A DNA stretch of 64,000 bases from Bacillota bacterium (GTDB lineage Bacteria > Bacillota > Sulfobacillia > JACIYH01): NCBI GenBank assembly GCA_040757085.1, contig JBFLXJ010000030.1:1-64000 (forward strand). The letters are read 5' to 3'. The stretch's first letter is position 1, and every line of letters begins with the position of its first letter. The position numbers and the translations under genes were made by a program. This document shows, piece by piece, positions 42,567 through 50,056 of this stretch. Under the pieces are notes generated by a model that saw only the letters and a list, made by a program, of their open reading frames with translations, did not search any database and was not told where the DNA came from.

Positions 42567-43468
42567 GTCAGGGAATACTGCCGCCCGACTGGCGGGAGCG
42601 CCTCACCTCCCCCAGCGTGCTGCACAGGTTGCTGGTGGATAGGGGCATTACCCTGCGCCACCAGTGGGGTCAGAATTTCCTCACCGACGGTAACATCCTG
42701 CGCAAGATCGTTGAAAGCTGCGAGCTGACGCCGGACGACGCCGTGCTCGAGGTCGGGGCCGGGGTGGGTACCCTCACCCGGCCCCTGGGACGGGGGGCGG
42801 GGTGGGTAATGGCCCTGGAAATCGATCCCGCCCTGGTAAGTGTCCTGCAGGAGGCGGTGGCGGATCTGCAGACGGTCACCGTGCTCCAGGCCGATGCGCT
42901 GCGGGCGGAGTGGCCCGCCCTGGTACAGGAGGCGCGGCGGCGGGCTGGCCCCGGGGGCAAGGTCAAGCTGGTCGGGAACCTGCCCTACTACCTCACCTCC
43001 CCCCTGCTGTACCGGTGGCTGGAGGGACCCCTGGACTGGGATCTTGCCGTGCTCACGCTCCAGAAGGAAGCGGCGGAGAGACTGGTGGCAGGTCCGGGAT
43101 CGAAGGCATACGGTGCCCTGTCGGTGCTGACCGGCGTGCGGGCGGAGGCCCGCCTGGTAGCGCGAGTCTCCCCCGGTTGCTTTTTCCCCCGGCCCCTGGT
43201 CTGGTCGGCCCTGGTGGTGATGGAGCGCAAGGGGGAACTGGCTATACCTCCGGGGCTCATGGATGTTCTGCGAGCCGCTTTCGGCCAGCGGCGCAAAACC
43301 CTGCTCAACGCTCTGGCCGGTTCCCCGGTGGCGACCGATCGGGAGGAAGCCGCTGCACTCCTGCGTGAGGCGGGGATAGATCCCGGCCGGCGGGCCGAGG
43401 AGCTGAGCGTGCGAGAGTTCCTGGCCCTGGCTACCTGCTGGACCGCCCGCCGGCAGGGAGCCGGCTGA
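42527..43468 (+). CDS. rsmA: 16S rRNA dimethyladenosine transferase RsmA (KsgA)
   Basis: About 313 residues. It dimethylates A1518 and A1519 of 16S rRNA. Motifs: HQWGQNFLTDGNIL, VLEVGAGVGTLT (SAM site), MALEIDPALV and VGNLPYYLTSPLL. The start GTG 42527 lies 40 bases inside yabE, after GAGGCC. Homology begins nearer LTSPSVLHRLL, and a CTG at 42578 after CAGGGA is an alternative. rnmV, which precedes ksgA in B. subtilis, is absent. Confidence 0.92.
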   Translation: MGKAKGHRVHPAVGQGILPPDWRERLTSPSVLHRLLVDRGITLRHQWGQNFLTDGNILRKIVESCELTPDDAVLEVGAGVGTLTRPLGRGAGWVMALEIDPALVSVLQEAVADLQTVTVLQADALRAEWPALVQEARRRAGPGGKVKLVGNLPYYLTSPLLYRWLEGPLDWDLAVLTLQKEAAERLVAGPGSKAYGALSVLTGVRAEARLVARVSPGCFFPRPLVWSALVVMERKGELAIPPGLMDVLRAAFGQRRKTLLNALAGSPVATDREEAAALLREAGIDPGRRAEELSVREFLALATCWTARRQGAG

Positions 43469-43560
43469 ACCCATCATAACCCTTTGGCCCTGTCGCCGCA
43501 GACGCTGGTGCCATGCCCCCATAGAACAGGCCCCCGGCCGTGATGTTCGTGAGTGATTTG

Positions 43561-43569
43561 TGTTACAAT
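43561..43569 (+). promoter_or_regulatory. Extended -10 promoter for the ykuK-like gene
   Basis: TGT-TACAAT, identical in form to the element before the hydrogenase operon; no good -35. It is 20 bp upstream of the next start codon. Confidence 0.55.
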
Positions 43570-43588
43570 GGGTGCCGGGTGGGGAGCA

Positions 43589-44059
43589 ATGTACTTCACT
43601 AGCCCAACCAGGGGCGTCCTGGGCTTTGAGCAGATGTTCGCGGACATCATGAGCTTCGTGGCCGAGGACCCCGACGCGTCATACAAGTTGATCATCGGTA
43701 CGGACTCCCAGGTCCACGAGGACGTCGTTTTCGTGACCGCGGTGATCATTCACCGGCTGGGCAAGGGAGGACGTTACTACTTCACCAGGCGCAGGGAGCG
43801 CAAGATGCCCAGCCTGAGGCAGCGCATCTTCTATGAGGCTGCCCTGTCCCTGGGGGTGGCCAGCAGGATTGCCGAACGCCTTGCCCAGAATGGCTGTGCT
43901 TCCCTGGACATCGAAATCCACCTGGACATCGGTCGCAACGGGGAGACCCGGGATATGATCCGCGAGGTGGTGGGCATGGTCGCGGGCACCGGGTTCGATG
44001 CCAAGATCAAGCCCAACTCCTACGGTGCTTCCAAGGTAGCCGACAAATACGCCCGCTGA
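43589..44059 (+). CDS. RNase H-like YkuK-family protein (DUF458)
   Basis: About 156 residues. It matches the YkuK family: LIIGTDSQVHED near the N-terminus, TAVIIHRLGKGGRYYF, and IEIHLDIGRNGETRDMI. The acidic residues in GTDSQ and HLDIG fit an RNase H-like fold, but no activity is established. In Bacillus, ykuK is elsewhere in the genome; here it takes the slot between rsmA and veg. The start ATG 43589 follows GGTGGGGAGC. Confidence 0.85.
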   Translation: MYFTSPTRGVLGFEQMFADIMSFVAEDPDASYKLIIGTDSQVHEDVVFVTAVIIHRLGKGGRYYFTRRRERKMPSLRQRIFYEAALSLGVASRIAERLAQNGCASLDIEIHLDIGRNGETRDMIREVVGMVAGTGFDAKIKPNSYGASKVADKYAR

Positions 44060-44062
44060 CCC

Positions 44063-44091
44063 TTGACAGGCACCTGGCTGAGGCGTAGAAT
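44063..44091 (+). promoter_or_regulatory. veg promoter P1
   Basis: Perfect TTGACA (44063-44068), a 17-bp spacer and TAGAAT (44086-44091). It starts three bases after the upstream stop codon. It is the first of two tandem promoters before veg. Confidence 0.85.
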
Positions 44092-44100
44092 GAGTGTTTC

Positions 44101-44129
44101 TTGACCGCGGCGTATAAGTGTGATACAAT
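44101..44129 (+). promoter_or_regulatory. veg promoter P2
   Basis: TTGACC (44101-44106), a 17-bp spacer and TACAAT (44124-44129) with extended TGA. It lies exactly 38 bp downstream of P1. In B. subtilis the veg promoter is one of the strongest vegetative promoters, so strong dual promoters here are in keeping. Confidence 0.88.
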
Positions 44130-44173
44130 TGGAACATCAGGTTGCTTTTGGCGGGGCGAAGGGAAGGATGTTT

Positions 44174-44452
44174 ATGCCGACCAGCCAGGTGCTGCGAGCA
44201 ATCCGGGAAAACATCGACTGCCACGTGGGAGAAAAGGTCAGGGTGCGCGCCAACAAGGGGCGCAAGAAGGTGGTCGAGAAGGAAGGCATCCTGGAAAAGA
44301 CCTACCCCTCCATCTTCGTGGTCAAGATCGAAGGCAAGCAGATACCCATGCGCCGGGTTTCCTTCAGCTATACAGACGTACTCACCTCAGCGGTAGAAGT
44401 GATCGTGTGCACTGAAGAGGGAGAGAAGCGCCTCCAGGTTTGCAACGGTTAG
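44174..44452 (+). CDS. veg: Veg family protein
   Basis: About 92 residues. The match to Veg is clear: IRENIDCHVGEKVRVRANKG, then RKKVVEKEGILEKTYPSIFVV and RRVSFSYTDVLTSAVE. B. subtilis Veg promotes biofilm matrix gene expression by opposing SinR, but the biochemical role is not settled. ATG 44174 has AAGGGAAGG at a good distance; ATG 44168 abuts it. Two promoters precede and a strong terminator follows, so it is a single-gene, highly expressed unit. Confidence 0.93.
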   Translation: MPTSQVLRAIRENIDCHVGEKVRVRANKGRKKVVEKEGILEKTYPSIFVVKIEGKQIPMRRVSFSYTDVLTSAVEVIVCTEEGEKRLQVCNG

Positions 44453-44472
44453 CGCACGGGCTTCGCTGACCG

Positions 44473-44503
44473 GGCCCCCCGCGTGGGGGCCTGTTTCTTT
44501 TTT
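44473..44503 (+). terminator. Intrinsic terminator after veg
   Basis: GGCCCCC (44473-44479) pairs with GGGGGCC (44485-44491) around CGCGT, followed by TGTTTCTTTTTT. Confidence 0.93.
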
Positions 44504-44537
44504 GCTTTGGCTGCCGGGTTCCGTCAGTAGCTGCCCC

Positions 44538-44604
44538 TATCACCTGCCGTGTGTACCCGCGCATAGGATGGTTACATAACAGGGGTAACAGCGGGCAGGT
44601 GATA
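44538..44604 (+). repeat. Inverted repeat before the trypsin-like peptidase gene
   Basis: TATCACCTGCC (44538-44548) and GGCAGGTGATA (44594-44604) are exact inverse copies 45 bp apart. The right arm contains the ribosome-binding site AGGTGA. Between them is a shorter GTTAC/GTAAC pair. Pairing of the arms in RNA would hide the ribosome-binding site, or the arms may be a DNA operator. Confidence 0.55.
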
Positions 44605-44608
44605 TCAC

Positions 44609-45619
44609 CTGGACAGGGTTCTTGATTCGCTGTGCCGGGCTCGGCGTCACCTCCTGGCGCTGGACAACGTAGTGGGAGTGGGTGTTGGGTACAAGGAGGT
44701 GGGCGGAGAGCCCACCGGTCACCTGGGGGTGACGGTGCTGGTACGTCGGAAGGTGGAGGCCCGCGACTTGCCCCGTCGTCACCACGTCCCCTACCGGCTG
44801 GGTCAGGTGCTCACCGATGTGGTGGAGGTCGGGGATCTGGTGCTGCTGGCTCGCACCGATCGGGTGCGACCTCTGGTCCCCGGCGTCAGCATCGGACACT
44901 GGCGGGGTGGTGCCGGTACCCTGGGCGCGGTGGTGCGCGACAAGCGCACCGGCGACCTCATGATCCTCTCCAACAACCATGTGCTGGCCAACGGCACCGA
45001 CGGCAGGGATGATCGTGCCCGGAGGGGAGATCCCATCCGCCAGCCGGCCCCCTACGATGGGGGAACAGAAGGAGATACCGTGGCCCACCTGGAACGGTTC
45101 GTGCCTCTGTTTCGCGCCGGGGCGGGTACCACCGCATACTGTCCGGTGGCGCGCCGGGTGGAGAAGATCGTGGACCGCCTGGTGGCAAAGGTGCGTCCCT
45201 CATACGGCATCCGTCTCTACCCTCGCCGGAGCAGGGAGAACGTGGTAGACGCGGCCGTGGCGCGCCCCTTGCCCGGGATATCCCTCGACCCCACCATCGT
45301 GGAAGTGGGCCGGGTGACGGGCATTGCCGACCCGGAGATCGGCCTGGAAGTGATGAAGAGCGGGCGCACCACGGGCCTCACGCGGGGGCATCTGCGCGTG
45401 GTGCACGCTGCCGTCAGGGTGGCGGTTTCCGACACCGAGTGGGCCTTCTTCAGCGAGCAACTGGTCTTTACCGCCATGGGTGCCCCGGGAGACAGCGGCT
45501 CCCTGATCGTGACTCCCGAAGGCAGGGCGGTGGGGCTGCTGGCGGCGGGCTCCGACCGGGCCACCATCGCCTGTGAGATCCGCCGGGTACTGGACCTCCT
45601 CGACGTGGAACTGGCGTAA
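44609..45619 (+). CDS. Trypsin-like serine peptidase, NAL1/S1-like
   Basis: About 336 residues if started at CTG 44609. The chymotrypsin-like triad is visible: His in LSNNHVLAN, Asp in ENVVDAAVARP, Ser in GAPGDSGSLIV. The N-terminal segment VVGVGVGYKEVGG is conserved in this group, so the first usual start (GTG 44672) falls inside a conserved strand and is too late. CTG 44609, six bases after AGGTGA, is the best candidate. No signal peptide is seen, suggesting a cytoplasmic or unconventionally placed enzyme. The target is unknown. It occupies the place where B. subtilis has sspF. Confidence 0.75.
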   Translation: MDRVLDSLCRARRHLLALDNVVGVGVGYKEVGGEPTGHLGVTVLVRRKVEARDLPRRHHVPYRLGQVLTDVVEVGDLVLLARTDRVRPLVPGVSIGHWRGGAGTLGAVVRDKRTGDLMILSNNHVLANGTDGRDDRARRGDPIRQPAPYDGGTEGDTVAHLERFVPLFRAGAGTTAYCPVARRVEKIVDRLVAKVRPSYGIRLYPRRSRENVVDAAVARPLPGISLDPTIVEVGRVTGIADPEIGLEVMKSGRTTGLTRGHLRVVHAAVRVAVSDTEWAFFSEQLVFTAMGAPGDSGSLIVTPEGRAVGLLAAGSDRATIACEIRRVLDLLDVELA

Positions 45620-45729
45620 CCGGAATGGGCAGACCGCTGCAAGGGCACGCCAGCTATGGGGCGGCCCCGAAGTCACGGGTGTCCTGCCACGGGGGGCAGC
45701 CGGGAGGTTGCCGGCCGGGAGCAGAGGAA

Positions 45730-45758
45730 TTGCCACCGGTGGGCGAGAATGCAAGAAT
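45730..45758 (+). promoter_or_regulatory. Weak promoter candidate before ispE
   Basis: TTGCCA (45730-45735), a 17-bp spacer, AAGAAT (45753-45758), in the 199-bp gap before ispE. The rest of the gap shows no gene. Confidence 0.3.
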
Positions 45759-45818
45759 GGCGGTCACCTTCGGCATGCCGGCGTCCGGCACCGGGGTGGT
45801 GCGACCGCGGGTGATCAC

Positions 45819-46715
45819 GTGTCCATACTCCTCCCCGCCTGTGCCAAGGTCAACCTGGCCCTCGAGGTGGGCCCTCGCCTTTGCGACGGGTATCACCAGG
45901 TACGCACGGTATTTCAGGCCATCGACCTGTGTGACCTGGTGCTGATGGAGTTGTCTCCTGACCTTGCGGTGACCTGTGGCTGGCCGGGCGTCCCCGAGGG
46001 GGAGGCGAACCTGGCATACCGGGCTGCGCGGTCCATGCGGGACATGTGCGGCCATTCCGCCTGCGGGGTCCGCGTGCAGTTGTTCAAGGCCATCCCCCCG
46101 GCCGCCGGTCTGGGCGGAGGAAGCTCGGATGCCGCTGCCACCTTGAGGGGCTTGACCTGGCTGTGGAAGGCACGTCTGCCCCCGGCCGAGATGGTGCGCG
46201 TGGCGGCCGAGCTGGGGAGCGATGTGCCTTTCTTTCTTACGGGGGGGACCGCTCTGGGGGAAGGAAGGGGCGACCGGTGTGAGTCGCTCCCTGGCCTGCC
46301 CGACTGCCCGCTGGTGGTGGTGTGTCCGCCCCGCCAGGTAGCCACGGCAGAGGTGTACCGCCTTTGGGACAGCAGCCCACGCCGACCGGTGCCGGAGGGC
46401 AAGGGGGTAGAGGCGGTCCGGAGCGCACTGGGCCGCGGTGATCTGGCCGGTGTGGCGGGTGCGCTCTGGAATGACCTGCGGGCGATCACGGAGTATCTGG
46501 TTCCCGAGGTGGGGGAGGTCAGGGAGCTGCTGATGGGATGCGGGGCACTGGGCACCGAGATGAGCGGGAGCGGTCCGGCCGTGTTCGGGATCTTCCCTTC
46601 GGTGTCCGCAGCGTACCGGGCTGTGGTCCTGGCCCGTGGCCGGGGGCACCGGGCTTTTTTGTGCCGTCCCATGGGCCGCTGGGCCCTCTACCCCGGGGAG
46701 GGAGATTTTTCTTAA
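45819..46715 (+). CDS. ispE: 4-diphosphocytidyl-2-C-methyl-D-erythritol kinase
   Basis: About 298 residues, GHMP kinase of the MEP isoprenoid pathway. The N-terminal ACAKVNLALEV, the ATP loop PPAAGLGGGSSDAAA and GSDVPFFLTGGTALG are typical. The C-terminal GTEMSGSGPAVFGIF is the third GHMP motif. The start is GTG 45819; GGGTGA gives a modest ribosome-binding site. Further upstream the frame is open but not homologous. It is followed by the nucleotidyltransferase gene after 46 bp. Confidence 0.93.
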   Translation: MSILLPACAKVNLALEVGPRLCDGYHQVRTVFQAIDLCDLVLMELSPDLAVTCGWPGVPEGEANLAYRAARSMRDMCGHSACGVRVQLFKAIPPAAGLGGGSSDAAATLRGLTWLWKARLPPAEMVRVAAELGSDVPFFLTGGTALGEGRGDRCESLPGLPDCPLVVVCPPRQVATAEVYRLWDSSPRRPVPEGKGVEAVRSALGRGDLAGVAGALWNDLRAITEYLVPEVGEVRELLMGCGALGTEMSGSGPAVFGIFPSVSAAYRAVVLARGRGHRAFLCRPMGRWALYPGEGDFS

Positions 46716-46761
46716 AATCGGGATGGCTCCTGCTGCCGGCTTGTGGGAAGGAGGGGAGGGT

Positions 46762-47520
46762 ATGACGGGCGGACTGGTGCTGGCGGGTGCTCCTAACCGG
46801 GGGCGATTGCGGGAGGTAAGCGATGCTCCTTTCGAGGCCCTGATCCCGCTGGGAGGTCGCCCCCTGGTGGAATACGTGGTGGAAGCCCTGGCTGGCTGCC
46901 CCCAACTGGAACGGGTGGTGGTGGTGGGACCCGCAGCCCTGGGGTATCTGGCTGCCCGTCCGCGGGTACAGGTGGTGGAAGGCACCGGGGACCTGGTGGA
47001 CAACCTGGCCCGGGGCCTGCGAGAATTTCCCCCTGACGAACCCGTGGTGGTGGCCACCGGCGACATCCCACTCATTACCCCCGAGGTGGTGGAGGGGTTC
47101 CTGGCAGACTGCCAAGCCCTGGGGCAATACGATTTTTACTACTCCGTCATCCCCAGGGAGGCCATCGTTTCCCGGTATCCGCAGGCGAAACGAAGCTGGA
47201 TCGGGCTGCGTGATCTCACCGTGACGGGGGGCAACCTATTCATGCTCAACCCGGGCGCGGCCCTGGCCATCCTTCCCCTGCTCAAACGGGTAACGGACCT
47301 GCGCAAGAGCCCCCTGGGGCTGGCCTCCATGCTGGGGCCGGTGCTGGTACTTAAGTACCTGTTGGGAAGGCTCACCCTGGCGGAAGCCGAGAGGCGGGTG
47401 CAGAGTTACTTCCACATCAGCGGGCGGGCGGTGGTCAGCCGCCGGCCGGAAGTGGGGATAGACGTTGACAAACCGGCCGACCTGGAACTCGTCACAGCGA
47501 TCCTGGCCTCCCGAGCCTGA
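46762..47520 (+). CDS. NTP-transferase (MobA/GlmU-like fold), substrate unknown
   Basis: About 252 residues. The Rossmann-like nucleotidyltransferase start GLVLAGAPNRGRLREV, then FEALIPLGGRPLVEYVVEAL and the metal-binding segment VVATGDIPLITPEV are visible. It has the C-terminal GIDVDKPADLELV seen in MobA-like enzymes. The substrate is not evident; homologues are common next to ispE/glmU in anaerobic Bacillota. It takes the place of purR in the B. subtilis order. The start ATG 46762 follows GGAGGGGAGGG. Confidence 0.8.
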   Translation: MTGGLVLAGAPNRGRLREVSDAPFEALIPLGGRPLVEYVVEALAGCPQLERVVVVGPAALGYLAARPRVQVVEGTGDLVDNLARGLREFPPDEPVVVATGDIPLITPEVVEGFLADCQALGQYDFYYSVIPREAIVSRYPQAKRSWIGLRDLTVTGGNLFMLNPGAALAILPLLKRVTDLRKSPLGLASMLGPVLVLKYLLGRLTLAEAERRVQSYFHISGRAVVSRRPEVGIDVDKPADLELVTAILASRA

Positions 47521-47530
47521 TCCGGATCTG

Positions 47531-48469
47531 GTGGCGGTGGTGCTCGCAGCCGGGGAGGGCAAGCGCATGAAATCCTCCCTGGTCAAGGTGTTGCATCCCC
47601 TGCGGGGCCGCCCGCTGGTGCAGCACGTGCTGGATGCCGTGCGGGGCGCGGGTGCTTCCCGGGTGATCGTGGTGGTGGGGGTACAGGCTGGGCTGGTAGA
47701 GGCGAGACTGCGTGCCGGGCTGGAGCCTTGCGGGGTTTCAACAGCTCCCAAAGAGGTGGAGTTCGTGCACCAGGAGCGGCCGCTGGGGACGGCCCACGCC
47801 GTACTCGTGACCAGGCCTCTCCTCGAAGAACACCGGGGGGACGTCCTGGTGGTGTACGGCGACACCCCGCTCCTCGATCCCGGCGACCTGCGAGTCCTGG
47901 TGGAGACGCGGCGACGAGCGGGGGCGGCCCTGGCATTCCTCACTACTTACCTTGCCGATCCCACCGGGTACGGGCGCGTGATCCGCGACGGAACCGGGCG
48001 CGTGGCGGGCATTGTGGAAGAGGCCGATTGCACCCTCGAGCAGCGCCGGGTCAACGAAGTCAATGCCGGGGTTTACTGCTTCGCAGCACCCCGCCTGTGG
48101 GGTGCCCTGGAGCAGGTGGGGCAGGGCAACGCCCAGGGCGAGTTTTATCTAACCGATGCCGTGAAGGTCTTGCTTAGCGAGGGTGAAGCGGTGGTTGCCG
48201 TTCCTGTCCGGCCCGAGCGGATGGTGGGCATAAACGACCGGCTGGAACTGGCGCGGGTGGAACTCACCCTGCGCCGTGCGCACCTGGAGGGCATCATGCG
48301 GCAGGGAGTGACGGTGGTTGATCCCGCCTCGGCTTTCCTGGATGATCGCGTAGAAGCGGAGCCGGACGTGGTCATCGGGCCGGGCACGGTGGTGGAAGGA
48401 CAGGTGCGCATCAGGAAGGGTGCATCCCTGGGGCCACTGGCGATAATAAGGCAGCGCGATAGGAGGTAA
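47531..48469 (+). CDS. glmU: GlmU-like UDP-GlcNAc pyrophosphorylase, C-terminally truncated
   Basis: About 312 residues, where bifunctional GlmU is usually around 455. The uridylyltransferase domain is complete: VVLAAGEGKRMKSSLVKVLH, HQERPLGTAHAV, VVYGDTPLLDP, INDRLELARVE. After the first left-handed helix turns (DDRVEAEPDVVIGPGTVVEG) the chain stops at GPLAIIRQRDRR. The acetyltransferase domain is missing, and prs begins six bases later, so no frameshifted remainder exists. It should make UDP-GlcNAc from GlcNAc-1-P but cannot acetylate GlcN-1-P. The start is GTG 47531, just after the previous gene; the ribosome-binding site is weak. Confidence 0.85.
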   Translation: MAVVLAAGEGKRMKSSLVKVLHPLRGRPLVQHVLDAVRGAGASRVIVVVGVQAGLVEARLRAGLEPCGVSTAPKEVEFVHQERPLGTAHAVLVTRPLLEEHRGDVLVVYGDTPLLDPGDLRVLVETRRRAGAALAFLTTYLADPTGYGRVIRDGTGRVAGIVEEADCTLEQRRVNEVNAGVYCFAAPRLWGALEQVGQGNAQGEFYLTDAVKVLLSEGEAVVAVPVRPERMVGINDRLELARVELTLRRAHLEGIMRQGVTVVDPASAFLDDRVEAEPDVVIGPGTVVEGQVRIRKGASLGPLAIIRQRDRR

Positions 48470-48474
48470 CGAGG

Positions 48475-49419
48475 GTGGCAGGGTTGGGAGCAGATCTGCA
48501 GTTGTTTGCCGGGGGAGCAAACATTCCCCTGGCGCTCGAGGTGGCCGAGTACCTGGGTATCCCCCTGGGAGCCATGGAACTCAAGCGTTTTGCTGACGGC
48601 GAGGTCCGGGTGATGATCACAGAGAGCGTGCGCGGGCACGACTGTTTCGTGATCCAGCCCACCTCGCGGCCGGTGAATGAGAACCTGGTCGAGCTTTTGG
48701 TCATCATAGATGCGCTCCGCCGGGCCTCGGCCCGGCGCATCACGGCGGTTGTGCCCTACTACGGTTACGCCCGCCAGGACCGCAAGTTCCGGGGTCGGGA
48801 GCCCATCACGGCCAAGCTGGTGGCCAACCTGCTCACCGTGGCGGGGGTGGACCGGGTGCTCACCATGGATCTCCACGCCGGGCAGATCCAGGGCTTCTTT
48901 GATATTCCGGTGGATCACCTTACGGCCGCCCCCCTGCTGGCCGATTACTTTCGGCAGAAAGACCTGGGGGACGTAGTGGTGGTTTCCCCGGACGTAGGGG
49001 GAGTAGCCCGGGCCCGCGGGCTGGCCGAGAGGCTGGGGGCCCCTCTTGCCATCGTGGACAAGCGGCGACCCGAGCCCAACGTGGCCGAAGTGATGAATGT
49101 CATTGGACGGGTAACCGGAAAAGTGGCTATAATCATGGATGACATCGTGGACACAGGTGGCACTCTGGTGGAGAGCGCCGAGGCGCTCATGGGCCGGGGG
49201 GCGAAGGCGGTCTATGCATGCTGCACGCACGCCATCCTCTCCGGCGAGGCTCCCCGCCGGATACAGGAGAGCACCCTGGAGGAGCTGGTAATGACCAACA
49301 CCATCGACCAGAGGGGCCGCCTGGGTCCCAAGCTCAAGGTGATCTCGGTGGCCCCCTTGCTGGGGGAAGCTATCCGGCGCATCCATTCCGATATGTCCGT
49401 ATCGGAAATGTTCCAGTGA
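48475..49419 (+). CDS. prs: Ribose-phosphate pyrophosphokinase
   Basis: 314 residues, normal length. It makes PRPP from ribose 5-phosphate and ATP. Motifs: RFADGEVRVMI, VIQPTSRPVNENLVEL, YYGYARQDRK, the divalent-ion site VLTMDLHAGQIQGFF and the PRPP loop IMDDIVDTGGTL. The start GTG 48475 follows AGGAGGTAACGAG. It sits between glmU and rplY, as in B. subtilis. Confidence 0.96.
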   Translation: MAGLGADLQLFAGGANIPLALEVAEYLGIPLGAMELKRFADGEVRVMITESVRGHDCFVIQPTSRPVNENLVELLVIIDALRRASARRITAVVPYYGYARQDRKFRGREPITAKLVANLLTVAGVDRVLTMDLHAGQIQGFFDIPVDHLTAAPLLADYFRQKDLGDVVVVSPDVGGVARARGLAERLGAPLAIVDKRRPEPNVAEVMNVIGRVTGKVAIIMDDIVDTGGTLVESAEALMGRGAKAVYACCTHAILSGEAPRRIQESTLEELVMTNTIDQRGRLGPKLKVISVAPLLGEAIRRIHSDMSVSEMFQ

Positions 49420-49429
49420 GGTGACGAAA

Positions 49430-50056
49430 GTGGCGGAGATCAGGCTCAAGGCCCGCCGCCGGCAGGCGGGAAAGGGGCAGGCCCATCGCAGCCGGCGGGA
49501 AGGATGGGTACCGGCTGTCCTCTACGGCAGGCAGGTGGGGAGTATCCCCGTGCAGGTGCCGGCCCAGGAACTGGCTCGTTATCTCATGGCCGGTCTGGGG
49601 ACGGGTACCGTGGTGCGGCTCGACCTGGAAAACGGTGAGTGCCAGGAGTGGACCACGGTGCTGAAGGAGATCCAGCGGGACCCCGTCAGTCTGCGGGTGC
49701 TGCACCTGGACTTCCAGCAGGTTTCCCTGGGAGACGTGTTGCAGGTGGAAATCCCGGTGGTCATCAGGGGTGGCGAGGAGGTCGTACGCCGGGGAGGGGT
49801 GGTGCAGCACCAGCTCCCGCGCGTGCGGGTGGAGTGCCCGGTTACGGCCATCCCGGCCGACATCGAGGTGGACGTATCGCGGCTCCAGATCGGGGAGCAC
49901 CTTACGGTGGCCGACCTGCGCCTGCCCCCCGGGGTCAGGATGGTGGAAGAACCCGACGAAGTGGTGGTCACGGTACTGGCCCCCAGGCGTGAGGAAGAGG
50001 CCCAACCGGCCCAGGAAGAGGCACCTGAAGAGGCGCCCGCTGGGGGTGGTGCCTAG
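49430..50056 (+). CDS. rplY: Ribosomal protein bL25 / general stress protein Ctc
   Basis: About 208 residues. It has an N-terminal L25 domain that binds 5S rRNA (RLKARRRQAGKGQAHRSRR, VPAVLYGR) and a C-terminal TL5-type beta domain (LEIPVVIRGGEEV-like region, here VEIPVVIRGGEEV). The tail is acidic (EEEAQPAQEEAPEEAPAG). GTG 49430 is spaced six to seven bases from GTGAGGTGA, so it is preferred over GTG 49421. The stop is directly followed by the pth start. Confidence 0.93.
   Translation: MAEIRLKARRRQAGKGQAHRSRREGWVPAVLYGRQVGSIPVQVPAQELARYLMAGLGTGTVVRLDLENGECQEWTTVLKEIQRDPVSLRVLHLDFQQVSLGDVLQVEIPVVIRGGEEVVRRGGVVQHQLPRVRVECPVTAIPADIEVDVSRLQIGEHLTVADLRLPPGVRMVEEPDEVVVTVLAPRREEEAQPAQEEAPEEAPAGGGA

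Noticed and set aside
47465-47530. Earlier TTG start for glmU
   Set aside because: It lies inside the preceding gene and encodes a non-homologous leader (TNRPTWNSSQRSWPP); GlmU homology begins at GTG 47531.
48400-48475. Frameshift as the cause of the short GlmU
   Set aside because: Only five bases separate the glmU stop from the prs start and the prs frame is intact, so there is no room for a displaced acetyltransferase domain.
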